Assembly: GCA_035048815.1 (NCBI GenBank)
Contig: JAUCBN010000043.1
Location: 3,475,001 to 3,539,000 of the forward strand
DNA length: 64,000 nucleotides
Direction of reading: 5' to 3'
Source: Abelmoschus esculentus
Lineage: Eukaryota; Streptophyta; Magnoliopsida; Malvales; Malvaceae
Numbering within the stretch: position 1 is the stretch's first letter; every line of letters starts with the position of its first letter. The translations under genes were made by a program, and so were the position numbers. Below the pieces are notes generated by a model, which ran no database searches, had not been told where the DNA came from, and saw only the letters and a list, made by a program, of their open reading frames with translations. Shown here in pieces: positions 13,573 to 24,899 of the stretch.

Positions 13573-13677
13573 ATGGGGCTGAGGATCGTATACGGAGTGG
13601 TTTTCCTCTCCTTCTCCTGCGCTTGCTTCAAGCTTCTCCACCTCTTCCTTCATCCCATCTTCTTCCTCACTTCTTGA
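13573..13677 (+). CDS. Small hydrophobic ORF, 34 aa, unknown
   Basis: I do not recognise this protein. The frame starts MGLRIVYGVVFLSFS and is hydrophobic and Cys/Phe/Leu-rich throughout, so it would be one membrane segment or a signal peptide. It lies in a patch that is less AT-rich than its surroundings, with a TATA-like CTTATAAATT near 13401. The frame is open further upstream from a CTG at 13495, which has no AUG. A CT-rich leader of a non-coding transcript would look much the same. Conservation of the peptide in relatives would decide. Confidence 0.3.
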   Translation: MGLRIVYGVVFLSFSCACFKLLHLFLHPIFFLTS

Positions 13678-13859
13678 TTATTCTCCATCCTTGTCATTAT
13701 GGGATGAAATCTGGTTTATCGTACTTTCCTTTGCCTTTATTAATGGCGTATGCTATCCAATCTCTCCTCACTATTTGTGTATTATTATTAGTCTTGATTT
13801 GGTTGTAATTCCTTTTTCTCGATCTTTTTAATTGTAATGAAATATCTATATCTTTCTAT

Positions 13860-14544
13860 ATAATAATATTCTCGCTAATATTATCCGATTCATCGATAAT
13901 TGAGTTTAATTAAACAAATCTGCAGGTGATTTATATCTTTTAAGTGTGTTAAATTAATTAAAGAAATAAGTGAATTTATAGTGTAAATTTTTAATTTCCT
14001 TTATTAAGATAAATAAATTTGTCATTAATCTATTAATTATTTATTATCTACGTATTTTGGGCTTTTTTTATATTTAAACTATATAAAATTTAAAATTGTT
14101 AAAGATAAGATCACTCTAGCACCTTCTGTTCATACCTCTCGCGGTTATTATTTATAGGAGCATTTATTGTTTTGCTTCCAGTTATATTAATTTTTTATTG
14201 TACATATGAATAATTTTTTTATTAAATTTTTTTATAAATAATATTTTGAATTTGAAATTTATTTGAACGATATTAATTATTTATTATTTGGATTAATTTT
14301 ATCGATAAAATGATATATGATTTTTGGATTACGTGTAAATGAAAGGGTAAAATTCTCAAGTTTTATTATTGTAGACCCTTTAATCAAATTATTCTATTAT
14401 CCTGGACCTTTTAATCGAGTTAAGAATTTAGTCATTATCTTAATGAGACTTAATTTCTATTAAAAATATCATTTAATACATGCACTAAATTTTTGAGATC
14501 TAATCTTCATATTTTATATTTAAAATTCTAATTCCGATCTAGTT
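13860..14544. other. AT-rich intergenic DNA
   Basis: No gene is seen. Part of 14340-14465 contains words such as TAGACCCTTTAATC and AAGAATTTAGTCATT that resemble terminal pieces of Mutator-like MITEs, but no paired end was found. Confidence 0.5.
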
Positions 14545-14549
14545 GGTAA

Positions 14550-15297
14550 CGTAACACCCTCGATTTGGTGTCATATCGGGCCTCCGGCCCAAAATCTGTA
14601 TTTAAATTTTTTTCCAAAAGCCCATAAAATTTGGGTCCAAATCCATATCCATCATGATATAATAAAATCCAATCCATTTAAAACATAAATCCGAATAAGT
14701 TTAAGTTACGGAGCTCCAAAATATTACAATCGTTTCAAACATTCGACAATAAATAAAACAGAGTTACAAATTACACATATAGGGTCCTACAAGTACGAAT
14801 GTCCACTATGCCTAACAATAGTACTCTGACAACAGATGTCGATGATGAACCCACCACGATGATGCTCCTCCGAACAGCTCCTTTAACCTATGCACGAAAA
14901 CAGATTTCGAAACGCTGAGCTACTAAAGCTCAGTGGGTACTCGACCAACCGGTCCACATCATGCATAGCATAAAATAAGCATAACAACATGGATGATGAC
15001 ATGGCATGAATACGATGGCGCTACCATATCCGCCTAAACACATGATGTCAAGATGGCATATATCGGCACATGGCATATGCAAGGCAAGAAAAGACCACAC
15101 AGCATCTTAGGCTTTTAACTCGTATTTATATCTCATATAAATATATACTCATATATACATCGGTGTACATATCACCTCATAGTAGTATAGAAGTATGGGA
15201 CCCATCAGCACTAAGTAAGGCCCGTGGCATGCCACCCACAATATTCGCTAAGGAACCCATCAGCACTAAGCAAGGTTACCAGATTATCTCATAATTA

Positions 15298-15343
<46 letters not shown>

Positions 15344-15393
15344 TCTAGGCAACCCATCAACACTAAGTAAGGTTACCAGATTATCTCATAATT

Positions 15394-15425
<32 letters not shown>

Positions 15426-16789
15426 CTCTAGGCAACCCATCAGCACTAAGCAAGGTTCCTAGTAAGCCACGTGACTCGAATAGGTCACACGAACCCTCAA
15501 CGGTTCCATATACCGGTTTACACCACTAGACTCTAATTATTATTCAATTATCTCGTTAACGGGTCTAGGTGTCTAACTCTCGGTCTAATATTTATTTTAA
15601 GGTTTATATAAGTCTTTGGGACATCTAAAATAACATTGTGAGACTTTACCATTTTTTCACAAGTATTTGAGCTAAAACTGCTTTGGGGTATCGATACCCC
15701 TGCTTGGAGTATCGAAGCACCTGTATCGATACCAGTACCGAACCACTTTGACCAATCCAAAAGTCAATAGAGGAAGACCTCTTATTCCGGTATTGGCATC
15801 GATGCCATTATGCTACAAGACAGCCCGACATCGAACCATGGTTCGATACCCCTATTCTTGTAACCTAATTTCTCTCAGGGGTATCGATACACGACCCTCC
15901 GGTATCGATACCCCCTGCACGATAAGTGCAGTTTTTGCAGTTTGAACACTTAGAAACCTATCCAAACTCGATCTAATTAATACCAAACTGATCCTTGACC
16001 TTAAAGAGTAATCCTAATTAAGTTTACATCATTTTTACAAAGGTTCAACAACAATAGCAAAATCCACCATTAATGACCAAACTTAAGCTACCAACATTCA
16101 AACCAATCAACAACATGCATTTAAACTTAAAGCATGATATGCATGATGATTTTGAGTTGGAAGAGAACCAACCTTAAGCAAAGAACACAGCAAAACAACA
16201 AACCAAAACTCCACCTCCCTTCTTCAAGTTTTCTCTTTTCCCAAGCTTCTAGAGGACTCTCCAACTTGTTTCTCTACAAAGGGGATTAAACAAAAGATTA
16301 AATACATTTGGGGATGATTCTCAGAATCTAAAAACATTAGAAAACTAAGGATTGAAACTCCCAAACACTCTAATCCCGAATTACACCTAAAACCCTTCTA
16401 AAACCATCTTCCACTAAACTAAACGAAGAACATCCCAAAACGTAGATCTCCTCAAGCTCTACCTCTTTCCCTTCAACACTAAAACGAGACTCTTGGCTTA
16501 CCACAATAAAGATTTGATCTTTTCCTTTCTTTCCCTCTTGCAAGGATGGATGGAAAAAAAGGAAGACAAGGTGATCTCACCTCTTCCACATTCTGTAGAG
16601 AAAATAACCCCCAACCTCTTTCCTTGTCCTCTAATTAGACATTTACCAAAATGTCCTCCTAACTTAAGCACTTAAGACTCAACTCAAAGCCCAACCACTC
16701 AAGGCCTAACAACACAAACCCAGGCCTAAAAACTGAAGCCCAACACCCCGGGTTAACCCGACACTCGGATCCGAATCCGGGTCGTGACA
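14550..16789 (-). mobile_element. Solo LTR of a retrotransposon (2.24 kb)
   Basis: The block differs in base composition from its flanks and is bounded by a perfect 5-bp direct repeat GGTAA (14545-14549 and 16790-16794), the duplication size made by retroviral-type integrases. Read on the minus strand it begins TGTCACGACCCGG and ends GAGGGTGTTACG, close to the TG...CA rule with a changed last base. Neither a gag-pol frame nor a second LTR is present, so recombination between two LTRs probably left this copy. It contains four GTATCGATAC palindromes (15688, 15723, 15881, 15902) and an AT-microsatellite tandem array at 15247-15460. A Ty3/gypsy origin is likely for an LTR this long but is not shown. 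Confidence 0.75.
15247..15460. repeat. Tandem repeat with (TA)n microsatellites inside the LTR
   Basis: A unit of about 85-100 bp occurs twice, plus a partial third copy. Each contains AACCCATCARCACTAAG, then AAGGTTACCAGATTATCTC, then a pure (TA)n run (15300-15342 and 15398-15424), then TACTCTAGGC. The copies differ mainly in TA-run length, as expected from slippage. Confidence 0.8.
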
Positions 16790-16842
16790 GGTAATTATTA
16801 AATAAGTTAGATCATGCTATTAATTTTTGTATATTGTGTAAA

Positions 16843-17102
16843 AGAAAATTTTATAACGGACGTTGAACACTGTGAAACATTATTAATGTTAAACATTGTA
16901 AAACAGTATTATATTAATTAATAAAAATTTAAAATATTAAGGATTCAATATGTAATTATTAAAAGAGTAATAAACTTAATATATAATTAATAATTATATG
17001 ATTAGTCCTTTAGATTTTTATTCTTTATAAATTAATTTAATAATGTTCGTGTTCAATATTAATGATGTTTAACTGTGCACGACGCTCGTTGTAGACTCAT
17101 CC
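16843..17102. mobile_element. MITE family A, copy 1, with 9-bp target duplication
   Basis: The 260-bp element is flanked by TTGTGTAAA at 16834-16842 and 17103-17111. Its inverted ends carry TATAACGGACGTTGAAC on the left and the complement of CGACGCTCGTTGTAG on the right. Inner words of the GTTAAACATTGT type repeat in both arms. It shares its whole layout with the copies at 22535 and 42842. It has no coding capacity and is probably Mutator-like, judged by the 9-bp duplication. Confidence 0.75.
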
Positions 17103-17111
17103 TTGTGTAAA

Positions 17112-17640
17112 TTATAGGTTTGATTGGTTTATATTTACCTAAAAAATAAGATTAAATTTTAGATTTAAAAAATTATAAATTAAAATTAACCAAATTAATA
17201 TATAAAAACTCAAAATCTGAACAATTAAAAAATGAAGAAAATACATAAATTAATAAATATGCTAAAAACAAAAAGTATAAAAAAGTACAGTATTTTAACA
17301 ATTCAATAAGCAGCAGATCATTCATGTAGAATCTTATCATTTACATCATCTATACCAAATTTTAGATAAATTATAAATATTGAATTATTTTTTTATTATT
17401 TTATATTTAATTAAATATTTAATTAATTCGAATTAAATTTTATAAAAAATTTAATATTATAATGATTTTAATCAAATTTTATTTATAATATTGAAATTCA
17501 AACCTTTCCTGCAGCTTCTCTTATCCATCTAGTTTGTTGAGATTCCAGAACGATAAGGTTACAACAGACAGGAAAAAAGTTTTCTGGTATTTGTCTGTGT
17601 GCAGCGATTCGATCCTTAACTGTTTGTAACGAAATAACAG
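17112..17640. other. AT-rich intergenic DNA
   Basis: No gene or defined repeat is seen between the MITE and the promoter of the gene at 17748. Confidence 0.55.
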
Positions 17641-17684
17641 TTCCAATGTCGCAACAAGGAAAACTGAAACCGGTGATGGCGACA

Positions 17685-17691
17685 TATAAAG
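17685..17691 (+). promoter_or_regulatory. TATA box of the gene at 17748
   Basis: TATAAAG lies 57 bp before the ATG at 17748, so transcription would begin near 17715. This favours ATG 17748 over the in-frame upstream ATG at 17646, which lies before the TATA box. Confidence 0.55.
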
Positions 17692-17747
17692 ATAACAATT
17701 CAACCAGTTTTTTAATTCATCAATTAATTTCTAGTCATAGAATCGTC

Positions 17748-18245
17748 ATGGACCAAACATCAGTTCCACGGAGGCGATCATTCCTTCCAACCCGTTGTTT
17801 CCCTTCCTCCAGCGTCGCCGACGTTGACAGCAGAAGGAGAACCTCCTCCGGAGACAGTGCTAGTTTCGGGGAGCTTTGTGGGGGAACCACAGCAGAATGT
17901 ACTGCTATTTGTTGCTGTTTCCCTTTGACGATAACCAACTTTTTAGTTTTAGCAATTTACAAGATCCCAGCAGGGCTATGTCGCCGTGCTTTCCATCGGA
18001 TACGGCAGCGGAAGTTGCAGAAAGAAGGGTTGATTCAGCCGTGCAACGAGACGGGTCATGATGGATGGGAAAATAGCAGCTTTCCAATTCAAGCCAGGGA
18101 TGGTGTGGAGGAATTCTTCCCAGCCGTGGAAGGCTGTGAAGAGGCTGAGGAGGAACTGGAAACAAAGATGTGGCAAAAGTTTTCTGGGACTGGGTTTTGG
18201 AGAAGTCTTTCTCAAAGAGAGGGTGACTCTACCAAAAGTAGATAA
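17748..18245 (+). CDS. Uncharacterised plant protein, 165 aa, Cys-rich hydrophobic core
   Basis: This single-exon gene starts MDQTSVPRRRSF. A Ser/Arg-rich N-terminal part is followed by a Cys-rich hydrophobic segment, GTTAECTAICCCFPLTITNF, then LVLAIYKIPAGLCRRA and a basic stretch RIRQRKLQKEG. The acidic C-terminal part holds EEAEEELETKMW and ends in GTGFWRSLSQRE. This arrangement matches a land-plant family of unknown function; from memory, At5g06380 and At3g11690 are members. The Cys-rich core followed by basic residues suggests membrane association, which is inference. The in-frame ATG at 17646 would add 34 residues but lies upstream of the TATA box. Confidence 0.8.
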   Translation: MDQTSVPRRRSFLPTRCFPSSSVADVDSRRRTSSGDSASFGELCGGTTAECTAICCCFPLTITNFLVLAIYKIPAGLCRRAFHRIRQRKLQKEGLIQPCNETGHDGWENSSFPIQARDGVEEFFPAVEGCEEAEEELETKMWQKFSGTGFWRSLSQREGDSTKSR

Positions 18246-18896
18246 CTCTTCATATACAATATGATTTTCGGACATAAATTTCCGAATTAATCGAGACAAA
18301 ACTTTAAAAACCGAAAGGAAAAAAATTAGGATAAAGACAGCAGCATGGGATAGGTTGAGATCAAAATTATATAAATCAATAATTGATTCTTCTAGCAGTC
18401 CCCTTGATCTTACATCTTCTTAGAAAGGATATCTGACTGTATATCTTAACAAAAAAACAAACTTGTCCATGTCAGAAATAACTCACCATTATCAGATTTG
18501 TCCCACTAATTCCTTGAAAGATATGTATATTATTTTCCATTAAAATTTGCATAATCTGTCTCCATCTCAAGCTCCAATTTGTGCATTCACCAATCATGGA
18601 AGGAAAATATTATGAACATGCATTTCCCAGAAGATCATCACCCATCTAATGCTAGCAAGAATTCAAAATCATGCACCTTATAGCAGTTAACAGCAAAGAT
18701 TGAGCAACTGTTCATGTCACAGACGGGTTCGATTGCAGTAGCCTGTTGGTGCATATATAACTTATATAATGTTGTATAAGAACCCTCCAAAAAATGTCAT
18801 GAGCAACTTACAGATACTATTGACAACAACATGAAACTTGATGTTAATAAGTAAAAAAAATGAAGCTATTAACACAAGGCCATAGAATCATGATCT

Positions 18897-21707
18897 TCAA
18901 CCTCCGACCGTGACTTGATGGGGTATTGTATCGGGGTTGGCCAAACTTGGAATCTGGCCACCATTCTGAGCAGGGTTTGTTTCTTCTGCTATGGTTACAA
19001 CATCCTCGGATTGGGGAAGGTTGATGGTACCGTTCTGGTTTTCTTCAGTCTTCCCAACACAAGCATCCTGCAAGGGGTTCTCTGCCTTCTTCGTTTTCGG
19101 TTTTGACTTTCCGGGTTTTTCTTCAGATTTGGTGGGCTCTTTAGATTGAAGCTTAGGTTGGGGTTTCTTTACAGTCTTCTTGGAAGCAACATTACCTTCA
19201 TTACCATTGGTTTGAGTTCTTGTGGTTGAACAGTTGCATTCTTGGTTAAACGATGGGCTAACACCAGAACCATCACCTTCGGAAGGGTTGTTTGGTGCAG
19301 CAGCGCCGCTCTTGTGCCTTCCAAGCTTCGGGGATATTGCACGTGTAGTTGGTATCTGGGACGATTACAACAGATATCAGATAATTAGACTATAGATGAG
19401 ATACCACAATAAATTAGAAGAGAAACATATAATGCTGTACGGAAGTGCCATTGCATTTAAGTGCACTAGATTTGTATTCATCTATTAGATAGTTTCAAAA
19501 AGAAAATCCCCTTCCTAGGAAGCTGATCAAGTGGGGAATCGATTGTGTTGAAATGCTCGATCAGCAGATAATGTGCAACATTTTAAGTATTTTCTTCACC
19601 TGCAACAGTTTCTATCCAGACACCAATTATTTCCTCAATCTTCGAAAGAAAACCGATTAATGATGATTGAGAAAGTTGTAGTTCCTAATTGTTCACGGTA
19701 TAGTGGTAAAACAATTCACAGTTCAAAGTACAGGATTCACAATTATCAAACAATATGATAAAATAATAGGCAAATCCCAAGTATTCTAAGGCCAACGTTG
19801 CTTCGAAGAGATTAAATGACTATAACAAAGAGATTAAAATTTTCCGACCGAAGAGTACATGCCAGCATGAAATAGTAATAACGAAAAGAAGAAACAATTA
19901 AATTACCTTCTTCAATTCAGCTTTTGGAGGAGGTTCTTTGTAGAAACTTGGCATTGGTGTAGCTTTGAAAGTCAAGCTCTTCCTTAATTGCTTGATTTCT
20001 GCCTCCTGGTTCTCCTGCAGGATGCAACAAACCTAAAAATTAATGAAATGACGCGATAGAATGAATTGAAGCAGAAAATTTGGAAAACATAACTACTTGA
20101 TGGAGTAGAAAAATTTGTTCATTCAAGTAATAGTTACGAAGTCATTTCCAAGACCTTCGATTTTGCCTGCAGGTTATTCTTTTCAACTTCCTTAGCATGG
20201 ATCTTCTCTTCTAACTTTGAAAGAAACTGGAAGAGAAGTTCATGAACAATCATTTATCAAATCAATGTAATTAAGGCTACTGAAAATTAACATATTGGCG
20301 AATATTTCCAACCTCTTTCCGCTTTTCAGCACGTTCCTCCAACCTAAAGGCGAATCCTGACCCACTGCTCCTTCTAGTGCTACGAGAAGTGGCACTGCTA
20401 ATAATCACAACCAAAAACAACAGACATATCAATAAAAAGAGAGTAATTCATAAAATGCTTGCATAGCAAAAGGAAGTTAAAAGTTATGACAATACGAAGT
20501 ATTGGAACGAGCATCATCATCGTCTTTGCTCAACGCTGCAGCTGTTATTGGCTTGGAATCAGCTGGTCTGCAATCATACAGGATTTGTTCACACTATAAT
20601 TGAATAAGCAAAATTAAACGTTGAGTTATACTATACATAATTGTTTCCTCTCCGTTTATTTTCCAACTCTGCGTTTTTTAATTATCATTTCCAGTGAAGT
20701 TGGAATGTTCAAAGGAACAATGAGATCCGTTCCGCATCCAAATTTTGAGCAAATGTACCATGAATATAAATGCATTATAAGTATACAACCAAAGTAGAAG
20801 AGGTCGACCATTGTGCATCTCGGTGATGATATGGCAACTAAGACTTACTCAAACCATGAAGAGGGCTTGGCAGCTGCATTATCAGGACCAGATTCCGCAG
20901 GCTGATAAGCAACACAAAGATAAAACAAAAAGCTAATTTGTTTAGAAAACCAAATAGTATTAAGGAAAATGGAAACCGATGATACCACAAATTCATACCA
21001 CAGTTTGCTTATTGCTAGGCAAAGATGCTAAAGTAGTCCTTCTAGAAGTAGCTCCACCACCATTCACATTCTTTGAGTCAACATGGACGGATCCCCGCCT
21101 GTTCGGATGACTCAAACGAACTGATCCATTGGAAGAAGAACCATGAACTTTTGAGCTTTTCTCCTGGGGATGTTTTGGATCAGCTTTCTCCTTATATCCA
21201 TCAATGTTCTTCGCAATAGCATCGCCATGGACTCTTCTCGCAGGAAATGAAAGACTATGGGACAGCACAGGCCTCTGATTTCGAGTAACTAGATTTGCAC
21301 TTCTCATATTAGGCTTATCCTTTGACACCTTAATGTTCTTTGCATTACCACCACTCAGATTACCAGGCTCCTACACATCGTAATAGACAAATATACAACA
21401 GTAAAATAGAGAAAATAAAGGGAATGTCTAAGCAAAAAGAAAATATACTAATGATCAGCACCAATAGAATAGAACAGCTTGAATGGATGAAACATGGTAC
21501 CTTCAAGGTTTTTGCGATTTGACTTTTGGAGACATTTGCAGGAGCATTACTTGCCTTGCTTTCAGATAGTGTTCCCTGCTGCTCCGGATCGCCATTAATG
21601 ACAGCAGTGGGTTCCATTTTCTTTTCTTCTGCAGCAGATTCTTCAACATCTGTTTTTTCACTGACAATTATCTCTTCCTCCATTGTCACCCCGTTTTCAG
21701 ACTCCAT
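18897..21707 (-). CDS. WVD2-like (WDL) microtubule-associated protein, TPX2 domain
   Basis: Coding exons on the minus strand are 21707-21501, 21370-20999, 20901-20849, 20567-20496, 20397-20313, 20226-20155, 20014-19907 and 19355-18897. They join in frame to 475 residues. The N-terminal part is acidic (MESENGVTMEEE), the middle basic and Ser/Asn-rich. The conserved C-terminal TPX2/KLEEK region runs FRLEERAEKRKEFLSKLEEK, then LRKSLTFKATPMPSFYKEPP, split across three exons. A Lys/Pro-rich tail ends VTVGG. WVD2/WDL proteins bind and bundle cortical microtubules and shape anisotropic growth. The start follows a 5' UTR intron (22072-21709, acceptor TGTAG). WDL4 (At2g35880) is my best guess for the member, from N-terminal likeness and neighbours. 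Confidence 0.9.
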
Positions 21708-22072
21708 TCTACAGTTAAACAAGAAAATTTCCTGCTGATATTACAAATCATGATCATCAGCATCGACTTAAAACCTCAAAAAAATCAAAAGTTTTTGTTG
21801 CTGTTCCAAAAATCCAAGAAAATCAATGGCAGTGCAACATTAGATATGAGATTAGAGAATTCAAGCAAGATCTAGCTTTAATGACTGATCATTGTACTGA
21901 ATCTAAATAACATGCATGGTCCCTTCTCACATTCTTTCCTCGGAAACTGCAAAATCTGGTTAAAATATACTCAAAACTCAAAATCAGAATCATCTCAGAG
22001 AAGAAAAACCAATTGAACAAAGATCCAACACATAACCAGACAGAATTATTATTAATTTTATAAATAAGTTAC

Positions 22073-22330
22073 CTTTCTTACAAGATTTTACACACAATGA
22101 GCTGAAATGCAGAGCTTGAAGAAACACAAACGAAGAAGGAACTGAATTTGCAAGCAACAACAGAAGAAAAAAATGAACTTTTAAAGATGAACAAAGAAGT
22201 GACAAAACCAGAAACTAAAAGCTATAAATCCAACTTGGGTTTTCGATTGAGAATCTGTTTTCATACAAAGGGAGTGACTTTGGTCATGTTTTTAGAGAGA
22301 GAGTGTAAATTTTGGGTTTAAAGGACGAGT
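22073..22330 (-). other. 5' UTR exon of the WVD2-like gene (predicted)
   Basis: On the minus strand the leader ends CAAGAAAG|GTAACTT at 22073/22072, a good donor that pairs with the acceptor CTGTAG just before the start codon at 21707. The 5' limit is a guess. Confidence 0.5.
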
Positions 22331-22534
22331 CTTTGAATGGAGTGGATAGAGATAGGCATAGGATTGATGAACAGGAAAGCCAAATGACTGTCTTGCCACC
22401 AATCTGTGGGTACTTGCCCACTTCTTTTTCGAATTATGTATCATAATGGAGGGAATGAAATCAAACAGAATTTCCAGAATTAATTAATAAATTCCATATT
22501 ATGTCTTTGTTACCTTCGATTTGTTAGATATATG

Positions 22535-22796
22535 AATGAGTCTATAACGGGCGTTTAATATCGTTCAACATCGTTAATGTTAAATATTGTTGAATATTAT
22601 TAAATTAATTTATAAAGAATAAAAATCTAGAGAACTAATAATACAATTATTAATTATATGTTGAGTTTATAATTTTTTTATTAATTACATATTGAGTCTT
22701 TGAGATTTTAAATTTTTATTAATTAATTTAATAGTATTTAACAATGTTCAACATTAATAGTGTTCAGCGGTATTCAACGTCCGTTTTAAAATTTTT
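22535..22796. mobile_element. MITE family A, copy 2
   Basis: It has the same layout as the 16843 and 42842 copies but the opposite orientation. It begins GAGTCTATAACGGGCGTTTAA and ends CAACGTCCGTTTTAAAATTT. The inner words TTCAACATCGTTAATGTT and AACAATGTTCAACATTAA form the arms. Flanking GATATATGA and GATATAAAT are similar but not a clean duplication, so this copy may be older. Confidence 0.65.
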
Positions 22797-22799
22797 CGA

Positions 22800-24740
22800 T
22801 ATAAATAAGACTCAGATAAGAAATTTATATTATTTTTAGAATAATATAATTCAAAACGTTGGAATTATTCATTAATAATCAAACAAGTGTTGAATTGACC
22901 GTTTCATCGTTTTATAATAATAATTATTATTATTTTCTGAACAAATAATAATTAATATTATTGGTAAGTATCATTGCCACCTAAAAAAATGTTTCCAAAC
23001 TAAACGCATAAATAGTTTCCGAATAAAAATAGTTACTTCAAAAAACAGAACATTTTCCGACCAAATGCACTCTTAGAATATAATGTTTTTTTAATCATAA
23101 TTTATGGTCCTGTTTGACAATAATTAGATTTATTGTGATCCTAATCTCATCAAAATCAATCTCATTATTCATTAATTAAATCGTAAAATTATAATCAATT
23201 AATTGGTTTTTGAATTTTTAAGATTTTAAATTTAAGTGTTTTGTTATATAAATTAATTGTGAATTTTCGTGTTGGTTTGAGTTAATTTAATTATTATTAT
23301 TTATAATAATCGATATTAAATGTATTGTTTGATTAATTCATATCAAGTATTATATTAATTGTTATCAGAGCAACTCTTTCGAACTAGTTTACTTCATTTA
23401 CAACACTAAAATTGGAGTGATTATTTATTTTTATTGAATCTGAATATGTCAATTGAAAACATTAAAAAAAAAATTGACCTCTAAACAAATATAGTGAAAG
23501 CAATAAGAAATTAAAAACTTTGTACAAGAATTCATAGTTGTTTGAGGGTTTATGATTAAATCTAGTGACTGGTCCGTTAAAGATATAGTGTAGGTCCGTG
23601 CCTACCTTAAATTTTTTAAAATTCATATATTTATTCTCAACTTTTATAATTTTTATGAATTAATTCTCAAGTTTTTGTAATATTTAAAATTTGTGCCCAC
23701 CTTAAAATTTTATGTGTCCACCCTCGAATAAATTTCTTAATCTGTCTCACTAACTAAATCTGTTTTTTTTAAGGATTAAAAATAACATTTATAACGTCTT
23801 CAAAGATTATCCATTCTTAATTCGAAAATAATTCGATTCTGATTGAATATGATCTATCCACTAAGCACACTATTATTTAATGTTCTAAAATGACAAATCC
23901 AAATACCATTGCCAAAAATCTCACAACTCTGGAGCATTCACAAGACATGGTTAATGATCCTTCTTGATCATCAAGTTATTAATCTTGTTTATGCAATTAA
24001 AGGTATAATGGAATTACGTCGAGTTTTAAATATTAATGAGATTAAATTAAATTTAAAACTTACATGTTATTGAATCTAAATATTAAGATATTTGAATTTC
24101 ACTTATTTATGAGTAGATCGAGTTTTGTTTTAAAATAATTAAATAAAATTTATGTTTTTAATCAAAATCGAATAACTCGTTATATAAATAAATAAATATC
24201 CATTTACTATATATTTTTTAAAGTCACGTTGTTTGAAAGACATATGAAAATTCTTTTTTTCTATATTATGTAAAAAAAAATAGATTAAAATGTAGATATT
24301 TATAAAGTGCAGAAGAAAAGAATGAAATGGAAATAGGATCAATATTGGTAATGGGTTGAGCAAGATTAGAGGGTAATGACCTAACTCACCAAACACAACT
24401 TCTCATCTTAATCTCAATTAATTAAGTGGGCATTGATATACTTTTAACACCTAACTTCTCCTTAATTACTCTGCTTTAAGCGAGAAAATTTATATTATAA
24501 GTTCAACTCGTCACATCATTTATGGTCTTAATTGATATAATTATTAATTTTAATATTTTTTTAACGTTATTTTTTACTAAGTAAAAATTTACATAATAGA
24601 AATTATTTTTTAAATTTAATTGACAGTAAATATAAATAAATCTTTACTCAATAAAAAATGAAATAAAAATACTAATATCGATGAATTTTATTAATTAAGA
24701 CCATAAATAACAAGACATAACACGCTTATAAAAGCACGAA
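22800..24740. other. AT-rich intergenic DNA
   Basis: No gene is seen. The short frames here are chance, with Phe/Ile/Leu-rich translations typical of AT-rich noise. Confidence 0.55.
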
Positions 24741-24895
24741 TCATCTTGTCTTAGTGGTTAAAAGAACAATTGTTATTTCTGGAGGTTACGGGTTCGAACA
24801 CCAATAATATCAGCACATTGATTGAACAATTAATATCTAATAATTAAAAAATATTTTAAAATAAATAATACTGTAACCACTATAACTAATTAAAA
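24741..24895 (+). repeat. tRNA-derived SINE-like copy
   Basis: An A-box-like CTTAGTGGTTAAAAGAAC and a B-box-like CGGGTTCGAACACC are about 35 bases apart. An AT-rich tail follows with AATAATACTGTAACCACT, matching the tail of the 60815 copy. This is the second-best preserved copy in the window. Confidence 0.6.
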
Positions 24896-24899
24896 AAAT

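Noticed and set aside
15300..15424. CRISPR-like or satellite array in the TA-rich repeats
   Set aside because: Two and a half units with microsatellite TA runs inside a plant LTR; CRISPR arrays do not occur in plant nuclear DNA.
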